Shown: one piece after another, positions 8,799 to 16,411 of the stretch
Position numbering within the stretch: the first letter of the stretch is position 1
How the letters are laid out: each line of letters starts with the position of its first letter
Virus record (IMG/VR): IMGVR_UViG_3300038441_000080
Span: 1-25,873 of that record
Strand: one strand, 5' to 3'
DNA length: 25,873 nt
Origin: a virus
Position numbers and translations under genes: made by a program
The notes under the pieces: generated by a model
Told to the model about the DNA's origin: nothing
What the model saw: only the letters and a program-made list of their open reading frames with translations
Database searches by the model: none

Positions 8799-9177
8799 TT
8801 TTGCGAAAGGAGTTTACCCATTCCATGTATTCTAGGAATACAGCCTCCAGGATATCATAATCCAGGTCAGGGTCTTCTACATCAAACCATGTTGGCTTCT
8901 CATCAATTACAACATCGAGGGTAGCCATGATGTGAGACAGATTGTCTGTGATATTGTCAAGTGGCATTACGCCACCTAACAGGACAGACTTGTTCACACC
9001 TATTTGCATACGCTCTAGCTGGGTTGGGTGGTGGACTACGAACTTGCCCTTAGTGAACTTAGGGTTGATATCAGTGAACTCAGCATAGAACGCATGAGTA
9101 CGTTTATTACCCTTTGTTACCTCTGCTAGGGCTTTACTTCTAATGGTTTTCAGCACTTCCGGCTGTATGTTAGACAT
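8689..9177 (-). CDS. Tail assembly chaperone, short form (gpG-like)
   Basis: A 162-residue protein between tube and tape measure, the standard slot of tail assembly chaperones. The first 126 residues look folded (FYAEFTDINPKFTKGKFVVH, then HHPTQLERMQIGVNKSVLLG and YDILEAVFLEYMEWVNSFRK). The rest, past K126, is low-complexity (Pro, Gly, Ser, Glu), as expected for the part read only when no frameshift happens. The start is chosen at ATG 9177: GGAGG lies 10 bases before it, whereas the ATG at 9186 is only one base after it. The chaperone would coat the tape measure during tail assembly and would not be in the virion. The fused form is described in the next entry. Confidence 0.8.
   Translation of the reverse strand: MSNIQPEVLKTIRSKALAEVTKGNKRTHAFYAEFTDINPKFTKGKFVVHHPTQLERMQIGVNKSVLLGGVMPLDNITDNLSHIMATLDVVIDEKPTWFDVEDPDLDYDILEAVFLEYMEWVNSFRKKPTGDQPKEPSTDGRSEVPVVGNEGVQGATNGGQVS
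8798..8808 (-). promoter_or_regulatory. Probable programmed +1 frameshift site
   Basis: The minus strand reads UUU CGC AAA AAG in the gpG-like frame. A +1 slip of the Lys tRNA on AAA_A re-pairs perfectly (AAA to AAA) and enters the gpT-like frame as AGC CUA. A +1 slip on UUU_C to UUC is an alternative at the same place. A stop in the +1 frame at 8814-8816 forbids an earlier shift. No normal -1 heptamer would enter the right frame; a -2 slip on A5G is formally possible. Confidence 0.62.
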
Positions 9178-9206
9178 GTGGCTCATTCCTCCTAAATAGT
9201 ATTCAC

Positions 9207-9254
9207 AAATAAAATAGGAGCATGAGATGGATGAACCATACTCATGCTCCTATT
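9207..9254 (-). terminator. Rho-independent terminator after the tail tube gene
   Basis: On the minus strand a 14-bp stem (ATAGGAGCATGAG-type arms, with a further inner helix beside a bulge) is followed by TTTTATTTG. It lies about 17 bases after the tube gene stop and before the chaperone gene. It likely reduces transcription of the low-copy chaperone and tape-measure genes. Confidence 0.88.
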
Positions 9255-9270
9255 ATAGGGCTCGTCGCTA

Positions 9271-9753
9271 TTAGGCGAGAAGCGTACCAGGTGCAGTACC
9301 GCCAGTTCCACCAGTGGTTGGTGTAGTGTCTTCCGCTGCTCCTTTGGCATACAGGTAAGTGAATGTAGCATTCTCACCTGCAATGGAGTTTACACGGAAC
9401 GTCTCACGATACGTTACGATTGTGCAACCGTGGTAGGCACGTACTGTCTTCTGAGTATACTTGTCGATAATCTCGATCGTAATAGTACCCTTCTTCAGAA
9501 CGTCCTCACCTACAGCAGCCATACCCAGTTTCACTAGGTCAGACTTACGAACGAAGAATCGCTCTAGGTTAATAGAGCCCTCGTAACGTAGGTTGATGTG
9601 CTCCTGTGGCATGATGGAACCGATTTCATATACGCCCTCGGTACCGAAGTTACGCTCACCGTCAATACCTTGTGCTTTACCCACGATTGCGGTACCCACT
9701 TTGATATTGATGGTATGCCCCGAGTGTACTGTTTGATCATCAACTGTAGCCAT
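9271..9753 (-). CDS. Tail tube protein
   Basis: A 160-residue protein that stacks as rings to make the inner tube of the tail. The order sheath then tube, the size and the beta pattern fit the family of contractile tail tubes. Key stretches are HTINIKVGTAIVGKAQGIDG, YEIGSIMPQEHINLRYEGSI, a long strand TITIEIIDKYTQKTVRAYHG and GCTIVTYRETFRVNSIAGEN. The final 20 residues are a flexible Gly/Thr/Pro-rich tail. GGAGGTGACCT precedes the ATG. A strong terminator follows, consistent with a protein needed in hundreds of copies. Confidence 0.92.
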   Translation of the reverse strand: MATVDDQTVHSGHTINIKVGTAIVGKAQGIDGERNFGTEGVYEIGSIMPQEHINLRYEGSINLERFFVRKSDLVKLGMAAVGEDVLKKGTITIEIIDKYTQKTVRAYHGCTIVTYRETFRVNSIAGENATFTYLYAKGAAEDTTPTTGGTGGTAPGTLLA

Positions 9754-9769
9754 GTCAGGTCACCTCCTA

Positions 9770-11464
9770 TTATACAGTCTCAGGTACAAAGTGGCTGGTT
9801 ACCAGAATGTAGTTGGTAGGTTCAGCAGGAGCTACTTGGTAATCCACGTAGATCACAGTGCCGACTACACGAACCACAATGTTGCGGTATGACGTGATGT
9901 CACCATCTTTGATAGCCTGTTCCAGAATGTCGATTGTAGCAGTAGTGACAGAAGCGGATGTAGCACGTAGACCTTTCTTACCGACAAAGCGGTCTTCCAG
10001 AGTCTTACGTACACGTTCGGATAGGCTGTCTGCCCCGCGACGTACTGAGATTTCACGATACAGGGTATTGTTGCCACCAAGGTAGGAAGTGATACCCTGT
10101 ACTAGGCGGAAACCACCGTTCTGTACTCGTTCCAGTGTCGCTACCCCCGATGTGATCAGATCGTCTACCTCAGGGTCACCTGCTAGCAGCTCTTTTTCAA
10201 GCCCTAGGATGCTGAAGTAGTCAAACGTGATAGGTTCGGAAGCAGGTAGTCCAGCTACACGTCCTGCCAACATAGCTGCTGTGAAGAATGCTGGGAGTGG
10301 GACTAACCCACCTTGGTGTGCCCGATGGTAGATACCAGGATAAGCTACTACAGCTCTAGAGCTGTTCATAGCTGCCGCACGTTGCTTAACGGCTGTAATG
10401 GACTCGTTTACTCCACCACCAACGAATAGCAACTGCTTCTGGTTACGGCGCTCCATTACTCCCACATGGCTTAGAGCCTCTGCATGGATAGAAGCGTCAT
10501 CGGTTAGCACCACAAGGATGTCAGAGAACTGACGCTTGATAGTGTCGAAGTATGCAGACCATGAAGATGGGGTAGTACCAACTGATCCTCCAGTTAGGTA
10601 TGTGGAGTCGAAGTCTGTAATAGCACCACCTACCTCAACAGATACCAACTCGGAGTTATTGTTGACACGGTACTCAAGATCAGCTTTAACAGCCTTCAAG
10701 TACCCTCCAGTCTTGATGTTTACGTCTGCGACAGCATCGAGCTTAGTTACGTCCAGCCCAGCGCTAGCTAGCTCAACGAACTTAGCCGTGTATCCAGATA
10801 CGCCGGAGATATGAGCGATGACATCGTCGATGGTAGCGAACTGTCCAGTAGTGAGGTTGATCTCAAGGTCTACTGTAGCGGCAGCGGCATCTACACCAGT
10901 CTCTACTGTGATCTTAGTGGCTTTGGAGTCAACCACAGTAACCGTAACCACCGCATACGCGTCAGCCCCAGTGTACTCAAGGTCGATTACCGCCCCCACA
11001 TTGTCGTACACTTCCGCTTTGTCCAAGTCCCAACGGGTTACAGTGTATTTCTTGCTACCTGTAATAGTGCCCGCTTCCAGCTTAGCTAGAATGCGATTAC
11101 CACCGTCACCATACTCGACAGATTTTTGTTCAATGCCACCTGCTGTAACAGCAGCCTGTGTAGTCTCATTGGCTACAACAACACCAACTCGGCTAGCACC
11201 GCCACCACCCTCAGGAGTAGGAGAGAACATAAGTTCCAGAGCGGTCATCAAGTCTCCACCGCGCAGGTACTCTCTAGCAGTATCAGTACCAGAGAAGTAT
11301 TTGATTTCCCCAGCCTTACCTGCCAAAGCTTTTCCCACCACTACAGGCAAGTTAAGCCCACCAGGAGTGACAGCAGTCATAGCCGAAGCATCAATGCTAT
11401 CATAAGCCCCCGGATGCACAATTCTACGTCCATTAAAGTTTACGCCGTAGTCGTTAAGTGCCAT
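9770..11464 (-). CDS. Tail sheath protein
   Basis: A 564-residue protein forming the contractile outer tube. It begins FNGRRIVHPGAYDSIDAS and ends with the conserved sheath end region (TIDILEQAIKDGDITSYRNI, then a beta strand and a VAPAEPTNYI tail). The conserved core is visible: HVGVMERRNQKQLLFVGGG, VAYPGIYHRAHQGG, a LAGRVAGLPASEPITF segment, and LVQGITSYLGGNNTLYREIS followed by SERVRKTLEDRFVG. The middle, about residues 110-290, is a beta-rich insertion likely on the outside of the tail. GGGGTG precedes the ATG. The tube gene follows directly, as in other contractile phages. On contraction it drives the tube through the cell envelope. Confidence 0.95.
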   Translation of the reverse strand: MALNDYGVNFNGRRIVHPGAYDSIDASAMTAVTPGGLNLPVVVGKALAGKAGEIKYFSGTDTAREYLRGGDLMTALELMFSPTPEGGGGASRVGVVVANETTQAAVTAGGIEQKSVEYGDGGNRILAKLEAGTITGSKKYTVTRWDLDKAEVYDNVGAVIDLEYTGADAYAVVTVTVVDSKATKITVETGVDAAAATVDLEINLTTGQFATIDDVIAHISGVSGYTAKFVELASAGLDVTKLDAVADVNIKTGGYLKAVKADLEYRVNNNSELVSVEVGGAITDFDSTYLTGGSVGTTPSSWSAYFDTIKRQFSDILVVLTDDASIHAEALSHVGVMERRNQKQLLFVGGGVNESITAVKQRAAAMNSSRAVVAYPGIYHRAHQGGLVPLPAFFTAAMLAGRVAGLPASEPITFDYFSILGLEKELLAGDPEVDDLITSGVATLERVQNGGFRLVQGITSYLGGNNTLYREISVRRGADSLSERVRKTLEDRFVGKKGLRATSASVTTATIDILEQAIKDGDITSYRNIVVRVVGTVIYVDYQVAPAEPTNYILVTSHFVPETV

Positions 11465-11480
11465 TGGTTACACCCCTTTA

Positions 11481-11693
11481 CTAGAGTTTACGATTCTTGT
11501 ACTGTTCAAGCAACTCACGCCACTCGCTAAGCCGCATCCACTCTTTACCACCCGCATAGGCGATAAATCCAGCCTTCTGTACCTCAGTCATGTCTCTGAC
11601 TGTGAACAGGAACTCTTTTCTATGGATACGAGGTTGTGGTGGCTGTAGGGAAATGGGAGTGCGAGTTACCGATTCTTGCACTTTCTTAGTCAT
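11481..11693 (-). CDS. Small hypothetical protein before the sheath
   Basis: A 70-residue protein starting MTKKVQESVTRTPISLQPPQ. The N-terminal half is Pro/Gln-rich and probably extended. The C-terminal half (EFLFTVRDMTEVQKAGFIAY, then WMRLSEWRELLEQYKNR) is helical. I chose ATG 11693 because GGAGGT precedes it at good spacing; the longer frame begins inside the previous gene. Its start overlaps the last 8 bases of that gene. It sits directly before the sheath gene, so a tail role is likely by position, but I do not recognise the family. Confidence 0.58.
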   Translation of the reverse strand: MTKKVQESVTRTPISLQPPQPRIHRKEFLFTVRDMTEVQKAGFIAYAGGKEWMRLSEWRELLEQYKNRKL

Positions 11694-12537
11694 CGGTACG
11701 ACCTCCTGTGTCAAAGGATACCGACTGGTTAACCTCCACACCGCCTACATAGGTGATGTCCTCTATAGGAACGGATGGGGCGATCTGACACCAGAAGGTT
11801 AGAGCTCTTCTATATACGAATTCAGGGAAGTAGCTAGTAGCTGGCTCGAAGTCAGTTCCACCTAGCTTCTGTCTGAACAAGCCCTTGCCGTCTAAACCAT
11901 CCCTACCGGACAGTAGAGACCACTTCACAAGGTGGTAAAGGTCTACAGTCAAGTCACCATTCTGTGACCAGCATTCCAGCCTATAGTTGACCTCATATAA
12001 GGTTTCCATATGGACTTTAGCCGTATGTCTATAATCGAAGGTGATCTCTACTATGTCCTCATCCTCTACCTCGTCTGTGGTGAAGGCTATCAGACCTTGA
12101 GACTCATTGGCTACGTAGTATCCATCTGGGTCTAATACAAAGCCTTTAGTTTTGTTAACGACTTGGTAGACTCCTACCAAAGGTACGTTTGGTACCCTTG
12201 TATAGGGTGCTCCCATGTCGCCATCAGCCCTGAATACGACCTCTCCCTCAGCAGTATGCTGACGGATGTCTGCATCCTCGTCATCTATATAGTCACCTAG
12301 CCCAATCTGACTTTCCTCCTCATTTGAGAGCAGTATGCACACACATGGGAGTTCATTAGGTGTTCTAGGATAACCTTTGATGACTTTGATAGGCGTGGAC
12401 TGTAAATACGCCCTAAGTTTAGCTAGCCTAGTCTCACTGGTGGACAACACGGAACCAACGTATTCCGGATTAGCCTTCAGATAACCTAGCTTGCTTTGTA
12501 TCAACTCACTTAAATAATCTTCAACTAAAGGTATCAC
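11686..12537 (-). CDS. Tail completion/terminator-like protein
   Basis: A 283-residue protein just before the sheath genes. It starts with GTG: GAGGGTGA lies 6 bases before it and no better ATG is near. Residues 1-70 form an N-terminal helical region (LIQSKLGYLKANPEYVGSVL, then LAKLRAYLQS), followed by CVCILLSNEEESQIGLGDY. Beta-rich segments follow (VVNKTKGFVLDPDGYYVANE, then HMETLYEVNYRLECWSQNGD), and LVKWSLLSGRD is a helix-like turn typical of tail-terminator folds. The protein may cap the tail tube and join it to the neck. The last 8 bases overlap the next gene. Family membership is inferred from size, order and general shape. Confidence 0.62.
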   Translation of the reverse strand: MIPLVEDYLSELIQSKLGYLKANPEYVGSVLSTSETRLAKLRAYLQSTPIKVIKGYPRTPNELPCVCILLSNEEESQIGLGDYIDDEDADIRQHTAEGEVVFRADGDMGAPYTRVPNVPLVGVYQVVNKTKGFVLDPDGYYVANESQGLIAFTTDEVEDEDIVEITFDYRHTAKVHMETLYEVNYRLECWSQNGDLTVDLYHLVKWSLLSGRDGLDGKGLFRQKLGGTDFEPATSYFPEFVYRRALTFWCQIAPSVPIEDITYVGGVEVNQSVSFDTGGRTDD

Positions 12538-12543
12538 CTATTA

Positions 12544-12999
12544 TCACCCTCTATCTTTCCCAAATGACTGAGCCATACCAGATTGTATTACGTTGGCAAA
12601 GGTGTCATATACATTGCTGTTGCCCTTCCCATTACTGCGTACCACACTAGTATGGTGATATAGCACACTAGAGGGGTCAGGCATGCTAACCTTAGCAGAA
12701 GGAACAGCCTGTTTAGGTTGCATCCTATGGGTTCTACCCCAAGTTGGAGTAGCTGCTACTGGTGTAGCTGACCTACCCCACTGTAGTAGCTTTGCGGGAT
12801 TGGCTATGGCTGGTTTTATGGACAGCCCTTGATTCATCAAAAGCCAGTTATCCTTAGCCTTGACTAAAGATTTAGACCTCTTATATCCTGCCCCAGAACC
12901 CGTAGATTTCTGTCGGTAGGACTTTTGAAGGTCTAGTAAAAGCTGGGTGACTTCAGGGGCTAGAGAGAATGTACTATCGCTGGATAGTTGTAGAATCAT
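12544..12999 (-). CDS. Hypothetical neck-region protein
   Basis: A 151-residue basic protein rich in S, K, P and Q, which I do not recognise. The first 30 residues (FSLAPEVTQLLLDLQKSY) could form a helix. The middle has PATW-like segments (LLQWGRSATPVAATPTWGR), and the C-terminus has VYDTFANVIQSGMAQSFG. It starts 26 bases before the end of the previous gene, with GAGGAC 9 bases before its ATG. In the neck cassettes of contractile phages this slot usually holds a tail-completion or HK97-gp10-like protein, so that is the best guess. Confidence is high that it is a gene and low for function. Confidence 0.55.
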   Translation of the reverse strand: MILQLSSDSTFSLAPEVTQLLLDLQKSYRQKSTGSGAGYKRSKSLVKAKDNWLLMNQGLSIKPAIANPAKLLQWGRSATPVAATPTWGRTHRMQPKQAVPSAKVSMPDPSSVLYHHTSVVRSNGKGNSNVYDTFANVIQSGMAQSFGKDRG

Positions 13000-13684
13000 C
13001 TAGGAAGTCCTCGCGCTTGATCTGGAATTGCTTAGGCAGCTTTACAAACTGCTCCATTCCACCAGCCTTGTACATGGTGTATGTCCCCCGCAACTCATGT
13101 ATTGGGTTAATAGCAATGTACACAGCTTGGGTATCATATAGAACAGAGTATTGAGTTGCCTCATCCATAACTTCCCTTAGCCATGTGATCTGCTTACCAT
13201 CGTGAGACAGATCGAAGTCTATGCCCCTTTTATAGACCTCGTTCAGCAGTCTTAGGCAGGTGATGTCATTAGCTGGATATCTGAGTATATCAGGGTCACC
13301 AGGAGCCCCTCTTATAAGTAGCTGAGAGAACTTCATAGTGAAGTCTAAGAATGTAAACCTGTCTCGGAAGCCTACATTGTCAGTACTGAGAGGTGTCAGG
13401 TATGCCCCACCGACCTCATTCAGACCTATATGCTCTTGCTCCTTACGACCATTGATAGACGTCACTATAGCCCTTGTTTCTTTAGGGCTGAAGTATACAT
13501 ATCCCTTACCCTTGCATGCGGGGCAGGAGTAGTCCGGCTGTCCAGAGTCAGAGGAGTAGCATGAGCAAAACATACCTTGCTCCCATATAACCTTGTAACC
13601 CTTCTGGGTGATGAGGGTATCAAAGGTCTCTGGCTTAAGGTCTGCCCTAGGAACCATAAACCCCATCGCGTTCTCTTGATTCAT
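12974..13684 (-). CDS. Neck protein with four-cysteine zinc motif
   Basis: A 236-residue protein of the neck region. Near the N-terminus it carries C40-x-C42 and C54-x-x-C57 (MFCSCY, then SCPACKGKGYVYF), a good zinc-ribbon-like knuckle with a KGKGYVY tail. The rest is beta-rich, with TFLDFTMKFSQLLIRGAPGD, then DILRYPANDITCLR and HELRGTYTMYK. It could be the stopper or head-closure protein, given its place between the adaptor and the tail-completion protein. GGGGGTGAGGG precedes the ATG. Its last 26 bases overlap the start of the next gene in another frame. Zinc binding is inferred from the motif; the role is inferred from position. Confidence 0.68.
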   Translation of the reverse strand: MNQENAMGFMVPRADLKPETFDTLITQKGYKVIWEQGMFCSCYSSDSGQPDYSCPACKGKGYVYFSPKETRAIVTSINGRKEQEHIGLNEVGGAYLTPLSTDNVGFRDRFTFLDFTMKFSQLLIRGAPGDPDILRYPANDITCLRLLNEVYKRGIDFDLSHDGKQITWLREVMDEATQYSVLYDTQAVYIAINPIHELRGTYTMYKAGGMEQFVKLPKQFQIKREDFLDDSTTIQR

Positions 13685-13695
13685 ACCCTCACCCC

Positions 13696-14433
13696 CTATA
13701 GCACCCCGAGATTAATCCCGAGATACGTATCCTTAAGACGTCTTTCCAGCTCTTTCATGTCATCCATATAGTTCTTGATACGGGCACCCGCACCAGAGAA
13801 CTCAGGAGACTGTGTAGTACCGATAGACTGAGACAGCCCATCAATACTGATGGTTTGGTTGGCTATACCCGCACCTATGATAAGGTCACCCCATACCTGT
13901 AGGATACCGACCGAAGCACGCTTCATGATATACTCTACTAGGTCTTCAGGTATATCCTCCATACCAGCCTTGTAACTAACCCTCCACAAGCTAGGAGCGT
14001 TTTGGTACTGTCCAAGCAGGACAGGCATAAACGATCCATTAGCAGTAAGGATCAAGCTACCAGATGAGCCCGATACTGGGAATAACTGAATCTGACCAGA
14101 GTTAGGGTAAGACCGAATCCAGTCTTGCGGTATACGGAACATTTCAGTGCCCCCAAAGTACATTGAAAGAGCACTTACTTCAAGGATAGGTCGCTTATGC
14201 AGTACCAAGAATGCCCACTGTAAGAAGTCATTTGCATAGTAATCATGCACTTCATTCTCTATCTCAACAGGCTCAATGACTATCTGCAACATGCGCTGGG
14301 TATGCTGTACAGCAGAACGGATGTAGTGCTCTAACATACCTTCCTTCATCTTGTTACCGTACATATCCTCCAGAGGAACCCCGAATAGGTAGTTCTCTCT
14401 AAGGAACTGGCTATTAACCTCAGTGAACTTCAT
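13696..14433 (-). CDS. Head-tail connector (adaptor-like) protein
   Basis: A 245-residue protein in the first neck position after the capsid genes. The N-terminal helices (about 1-70, with EHYIRSAVQHTQRMLQIVIE), a beta-rich middle (FRIPQDWIRSYPNSGQIQLFP, then GSLILTANG) and a C-terminal helical part (DLVEYIMKRASVGILQVWGD, then IKNYMDDMKELERRLKDTY) resemble the helical adaptor that docks under the portal in other myoviruses. GGGGTG lies before the ATG. A short gap of 11 bases separates it from the next gene. The call rests on position and general architecture, with no diagnostic motif. Confidence 0.7.
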   Translation of the reverse strand: MKFTEVNSQFLRENYLFGVPLEDMYGNKMKEGMLEHYIRSAVQHTQRMLQIVIEPVEIENEVHDYYANDFLQWAFLVLHKRPILEVSALSMYFGGTEMFRIPQDWIRSYPNSGQIQLFPVSGSSGSLILTANGSFMPVLLGQYQNAPSLWRVSYKAGMEDIPEDLVEYIMKRASVGILQVWGDLIIGAGIANQTISIDGLSQSIGTTQSPEFSGAGARIKNYMDDMKELERRLKDTYLGINLGVL

Positions 14434-14446
14434 TCGGTATCACCCC

Positions 14447-14836
14447 TTACTTCTTGGAGCTAGTGGCAGACTTCTTAACTTCCTTAGAGGATTCTTCGGC
14501 TTTCTTAGCTTCCTCTGCCTTTTTAGCCGCTTCTGCTGCTTCAGCCGCTTCTATAGCTGCTTGTTGTGCCTTCTCCTGCTCTTCCTGCAACCTAAGGGCT
14601 TCCGCTTCCTCAGCCGCTCTAGCTTCTTCAGCTAGCTTAGCCGCTAATTCCTCTTCTTCCTTAGCCTTAGCTTCTGCTTCGGCATCGAATGCAAAGAAGT
14701 TAGGGAAGGTTAGAACCTCATGGTACATTGCTTCGGACTGGATTTCCCCTACGCCGTTAGCATCGAACTGTACGTCCTCCATGGAGATTCCTACGAGCTT
14801 TCCAGCTAATTTCAGGTTGACTACTTTGAACGACAT
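14447..14836 (-). CDS. Small head-region protein with Ala/Glu/Lys-rich helical tail
   Basis: A 129-residue protein in two halves. Residues 1-52 form a small folded-looking domain (MSFKVVNLKLAGKLVGISME, then a NGVGEIQS turn and EVLTFPNFFAF). Residues 53-129 are almost only A, E, K and Q and should form one long charged helix, ending in KKSATSSKK. It follows the capsid gene after a terminator and has GGAGGT before its ATG. A position just after the capsid gene is often taken by decoration or head-completion proteins. The N-terminal domain could bind the capsid while the helix reaches outward or inward, but this is inference and I do not recognise the family. Confidence 0.65.
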   Translation of the reverse strand: MSFKVVNLKLAGKLVGISMEDVQFDANGVGEIQSEAMYHEVLTFPNFFAFDAEAEAKAKEEEELAAKLAEEARAAEEAEALRLQEEQEKAQQAAIEAAEAAEAAKKAEEAKKAEESSKEVKKSATSSKK

Positions 14837-14892
14837 ATTTGTTACCTCCTAAATAGATATAGGTTTCACTCATTTATAATCGCTTTATGTCC

Positions 14893-14931
14893 AGAAAAAC
14901 ATAATAGGGAGTGAATTGTATTCACTCCCTA
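14893..14931 (-). terminator. Rho-independent terminator after the capsid gene
   Basis: On the minus strand an 11-bp perfect stem (TAGGGAGTGAA / TTCACTCCCTA) with a 5-base loop is followed by TTATGTTTTTC. It lies about 30 bases after the capsid gene stop, in the longest gene-free stretch of the window (about 125 bases). I see nothing else convincing in that stretch. Confidence 0.87.
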
Positions 14932-14961
14932 CTAGGATGTTACGCAGCTATCGCTGGTATA

Positions 14962-16383
14962 TTAGGCTCCGATGAAGCCAGGTACGTCGGCTTTAATGTT
15001 CGTGAAGCGCATCCATTTACGTGGAGCGTACAGAACAGGTACACCGTACAGCAGGATCATCCAGCGGATTACTGGGCCAAGGGTAGCCAGATCCATCTTC
15101 ATCATAGGCGCCAATTGCTTGAACGCTAGGATGTCAGGGCTCATTTCACCCATGAACGCTGTGTACGTGTTGGCGATTACTTCGCCCTTGTCCACGAATA
15201 CAGTCTCGCCGCTAGATACCGGAGTCGTTACAGCAACCTTAGCTACCTCGTACAGCGCATCACCGTCTTTTTCAGAACGGTAGATACGAATGAACTCGAT
15301 AGGGAACGCTGTGGAAGCTGGGTTAGTGACATGGAGCTGAACGCTCTTAGCCAGATCGGAGCTACCAAGAGTTACAGTAACCTCATTGGAAGGGATCGAC
15401 TCGCCGTGTGCGTTATTGAACGTTACACGGAACTTGTACACACCAGCACCTTGCTTACCGAATTGACCCGCAGTACCCACAAGGTCTACCCCACCACCAG
15501 CGGTGTAAGTCAGAGTTCCTACCGCAGGGGACTTGAAGCTGCTAGCGTTCATGCTCAGTGGGCGAGTTTTGTTAAGGAAGATATTCGGATTGAACTCTAC
15601 CTCACCGCCGTGTGTCATGAACTTGTTAACAACTACGCCCGCTTGGTAACCAGTCGCCGTAGGCATGATAACACGCTCTTTAGGGAAGAACTCTTGGCTG
15701 AACTGTGCCATAACCTCGAACGGCAGGTACAGGTCAGTAGGAGTACCGTAGTTCTGGATGATCATCTGAGCGCCCCAGTTGATATGCTTCTCTTCGAGAT
15801 ACGTACCCTTGAGGTCGATCGTATTGATCGGGTCGATCATCTTATTCAGACCATCGAACTCCAGTCCTTCGTTACCGCCAGGAGCTAGTTTGCTATCGCC
15901 CCAGAAGAGGGATTGCTCTAGCTGTTTCAGCATCCAAAGGATACCGTCTTGGTTCTGACGTGCAACCACGTTACCGAATGCGCTGTTTACGAGCGTCATT
16001 GGGTGGGATACTTCACGTGTCGTTCCTAGGAACTTCACGAAAGCAGCCTTACGTGCGTAAGTAGAATCGTTGCTGTCTGGCAGCACACCCTCACCTACGA
16101 ACGCCCCTTGCGAACGACCGTAGTCGATCAATTGCCCGTATTGCTCAACGGTACTGTAAGCCGTTTGTTTAGGAATTTTCTTCCAGAATTTGATATGTTG
16201 ATCGCCGTAAGTCAGCACTTTAAGGCTGTTCTCTAGGGACTCAACACGGAACGCGCCACCGCCCTCAAGGTTAAGCGGGTTAACCTCATAGCCAGCTTCC
16301 AACGCTTTGTTAAGCGTGTCCACTTCGGCTTGGGTAGCGTTACCGAAACCAGTATGCCCGTTAGTCAGCATGTTCTGTAGCAT
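14962..16383 (-). CDS. Major capsid protein (SPO1/Twort-like, HK97 fold)
   Basis: A 473-residue capsid subunit. It resembles the Herelleviridae-type capsid protein as I recall it: an N-terminal KALEAGYEVNP...GGGAFR segment, then LENSLKVLTYGDQHIKFWKK, STVEQYGQLIDYG, EGLEFDGLNKMID and EEKHINWGAQMI. Residues about 312-405 look like an Ig/FN3-type beta domain (VYKFRVTFNNAHGESIPSNE, then IEFIRIYRSEKDGD) placed before the final LAPMMKMDLATLGP part of the fold. Such a domain could face outward on the shell. The N-terminal 60 residues are a probable delta domain cut by the protease. GGAGGTG precedes the ATG. A terminator follows the gene, consistent with high expression. Confidence 0.93.
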   Translation of the reverse strand: MLQNMLTNGHTGFGNATQAEVDTLNKALEAGYEVNPLNLEGGGAFRVESLENSLKVLTYGDQHIKFWKKIPKQTAYSTVEQYGQLIDYGRSQGAFVGEGVLPDSNDSTYARKAAFVKFLGTTREVSHPMTLVNSAFGNVVARQNQDGILWMLKQLEQSLFWGDSKLAPGGNEGLEFDGLNKMIDPINTIDLKGTYLEEKHINWGAQMIIQNYGTPTDLYLPFEVMAQFSQEFFPKERVIMPTATGYQAGVVVNKFMTHGGEVEFNPNIFLNKTRPLSMNASSFKSPAVGTLTYTAGGGVDLVGTAGQFGKQGAGVYKFRVTFNNAHGESIPSNEVTVTLGSSDLAKSVQLHVTNPASTAFPIEFIRIYRSEKDGDALYEVAKVAVTTPVSSGETVFVDKGEVIANTYTAFMGEMSPDILAFKQLAPMMKMDLATLGPVIRWMILLYGVPVLYAPRKWMRFTNIKADVPGFIGA

Positions 16384-16411
16384 TGGCGTTTACACCTCCG
16401 AATTAATATGA

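Noticed and set aside
8798-8804. C AAA AAG as a classical -1 slippery heptamer
   Set aside because: A -1 shift would enter the wrong frame; the downstream open frame is +1 (or -2) relative to the chaperone gene.
10818-11405. Plus-strand open frame of 195 codons opposite the sheath gene
   Set aside because: It has no ribosome binding site, is Ser/Thr/Val-rich as expected from the complement of a coding strand, and lies wholly inside a clear sheath gene. Other long plus-strand frames (for example 15331-15888, 16884-17207 and 7157-7543) were rejected for the same reason.
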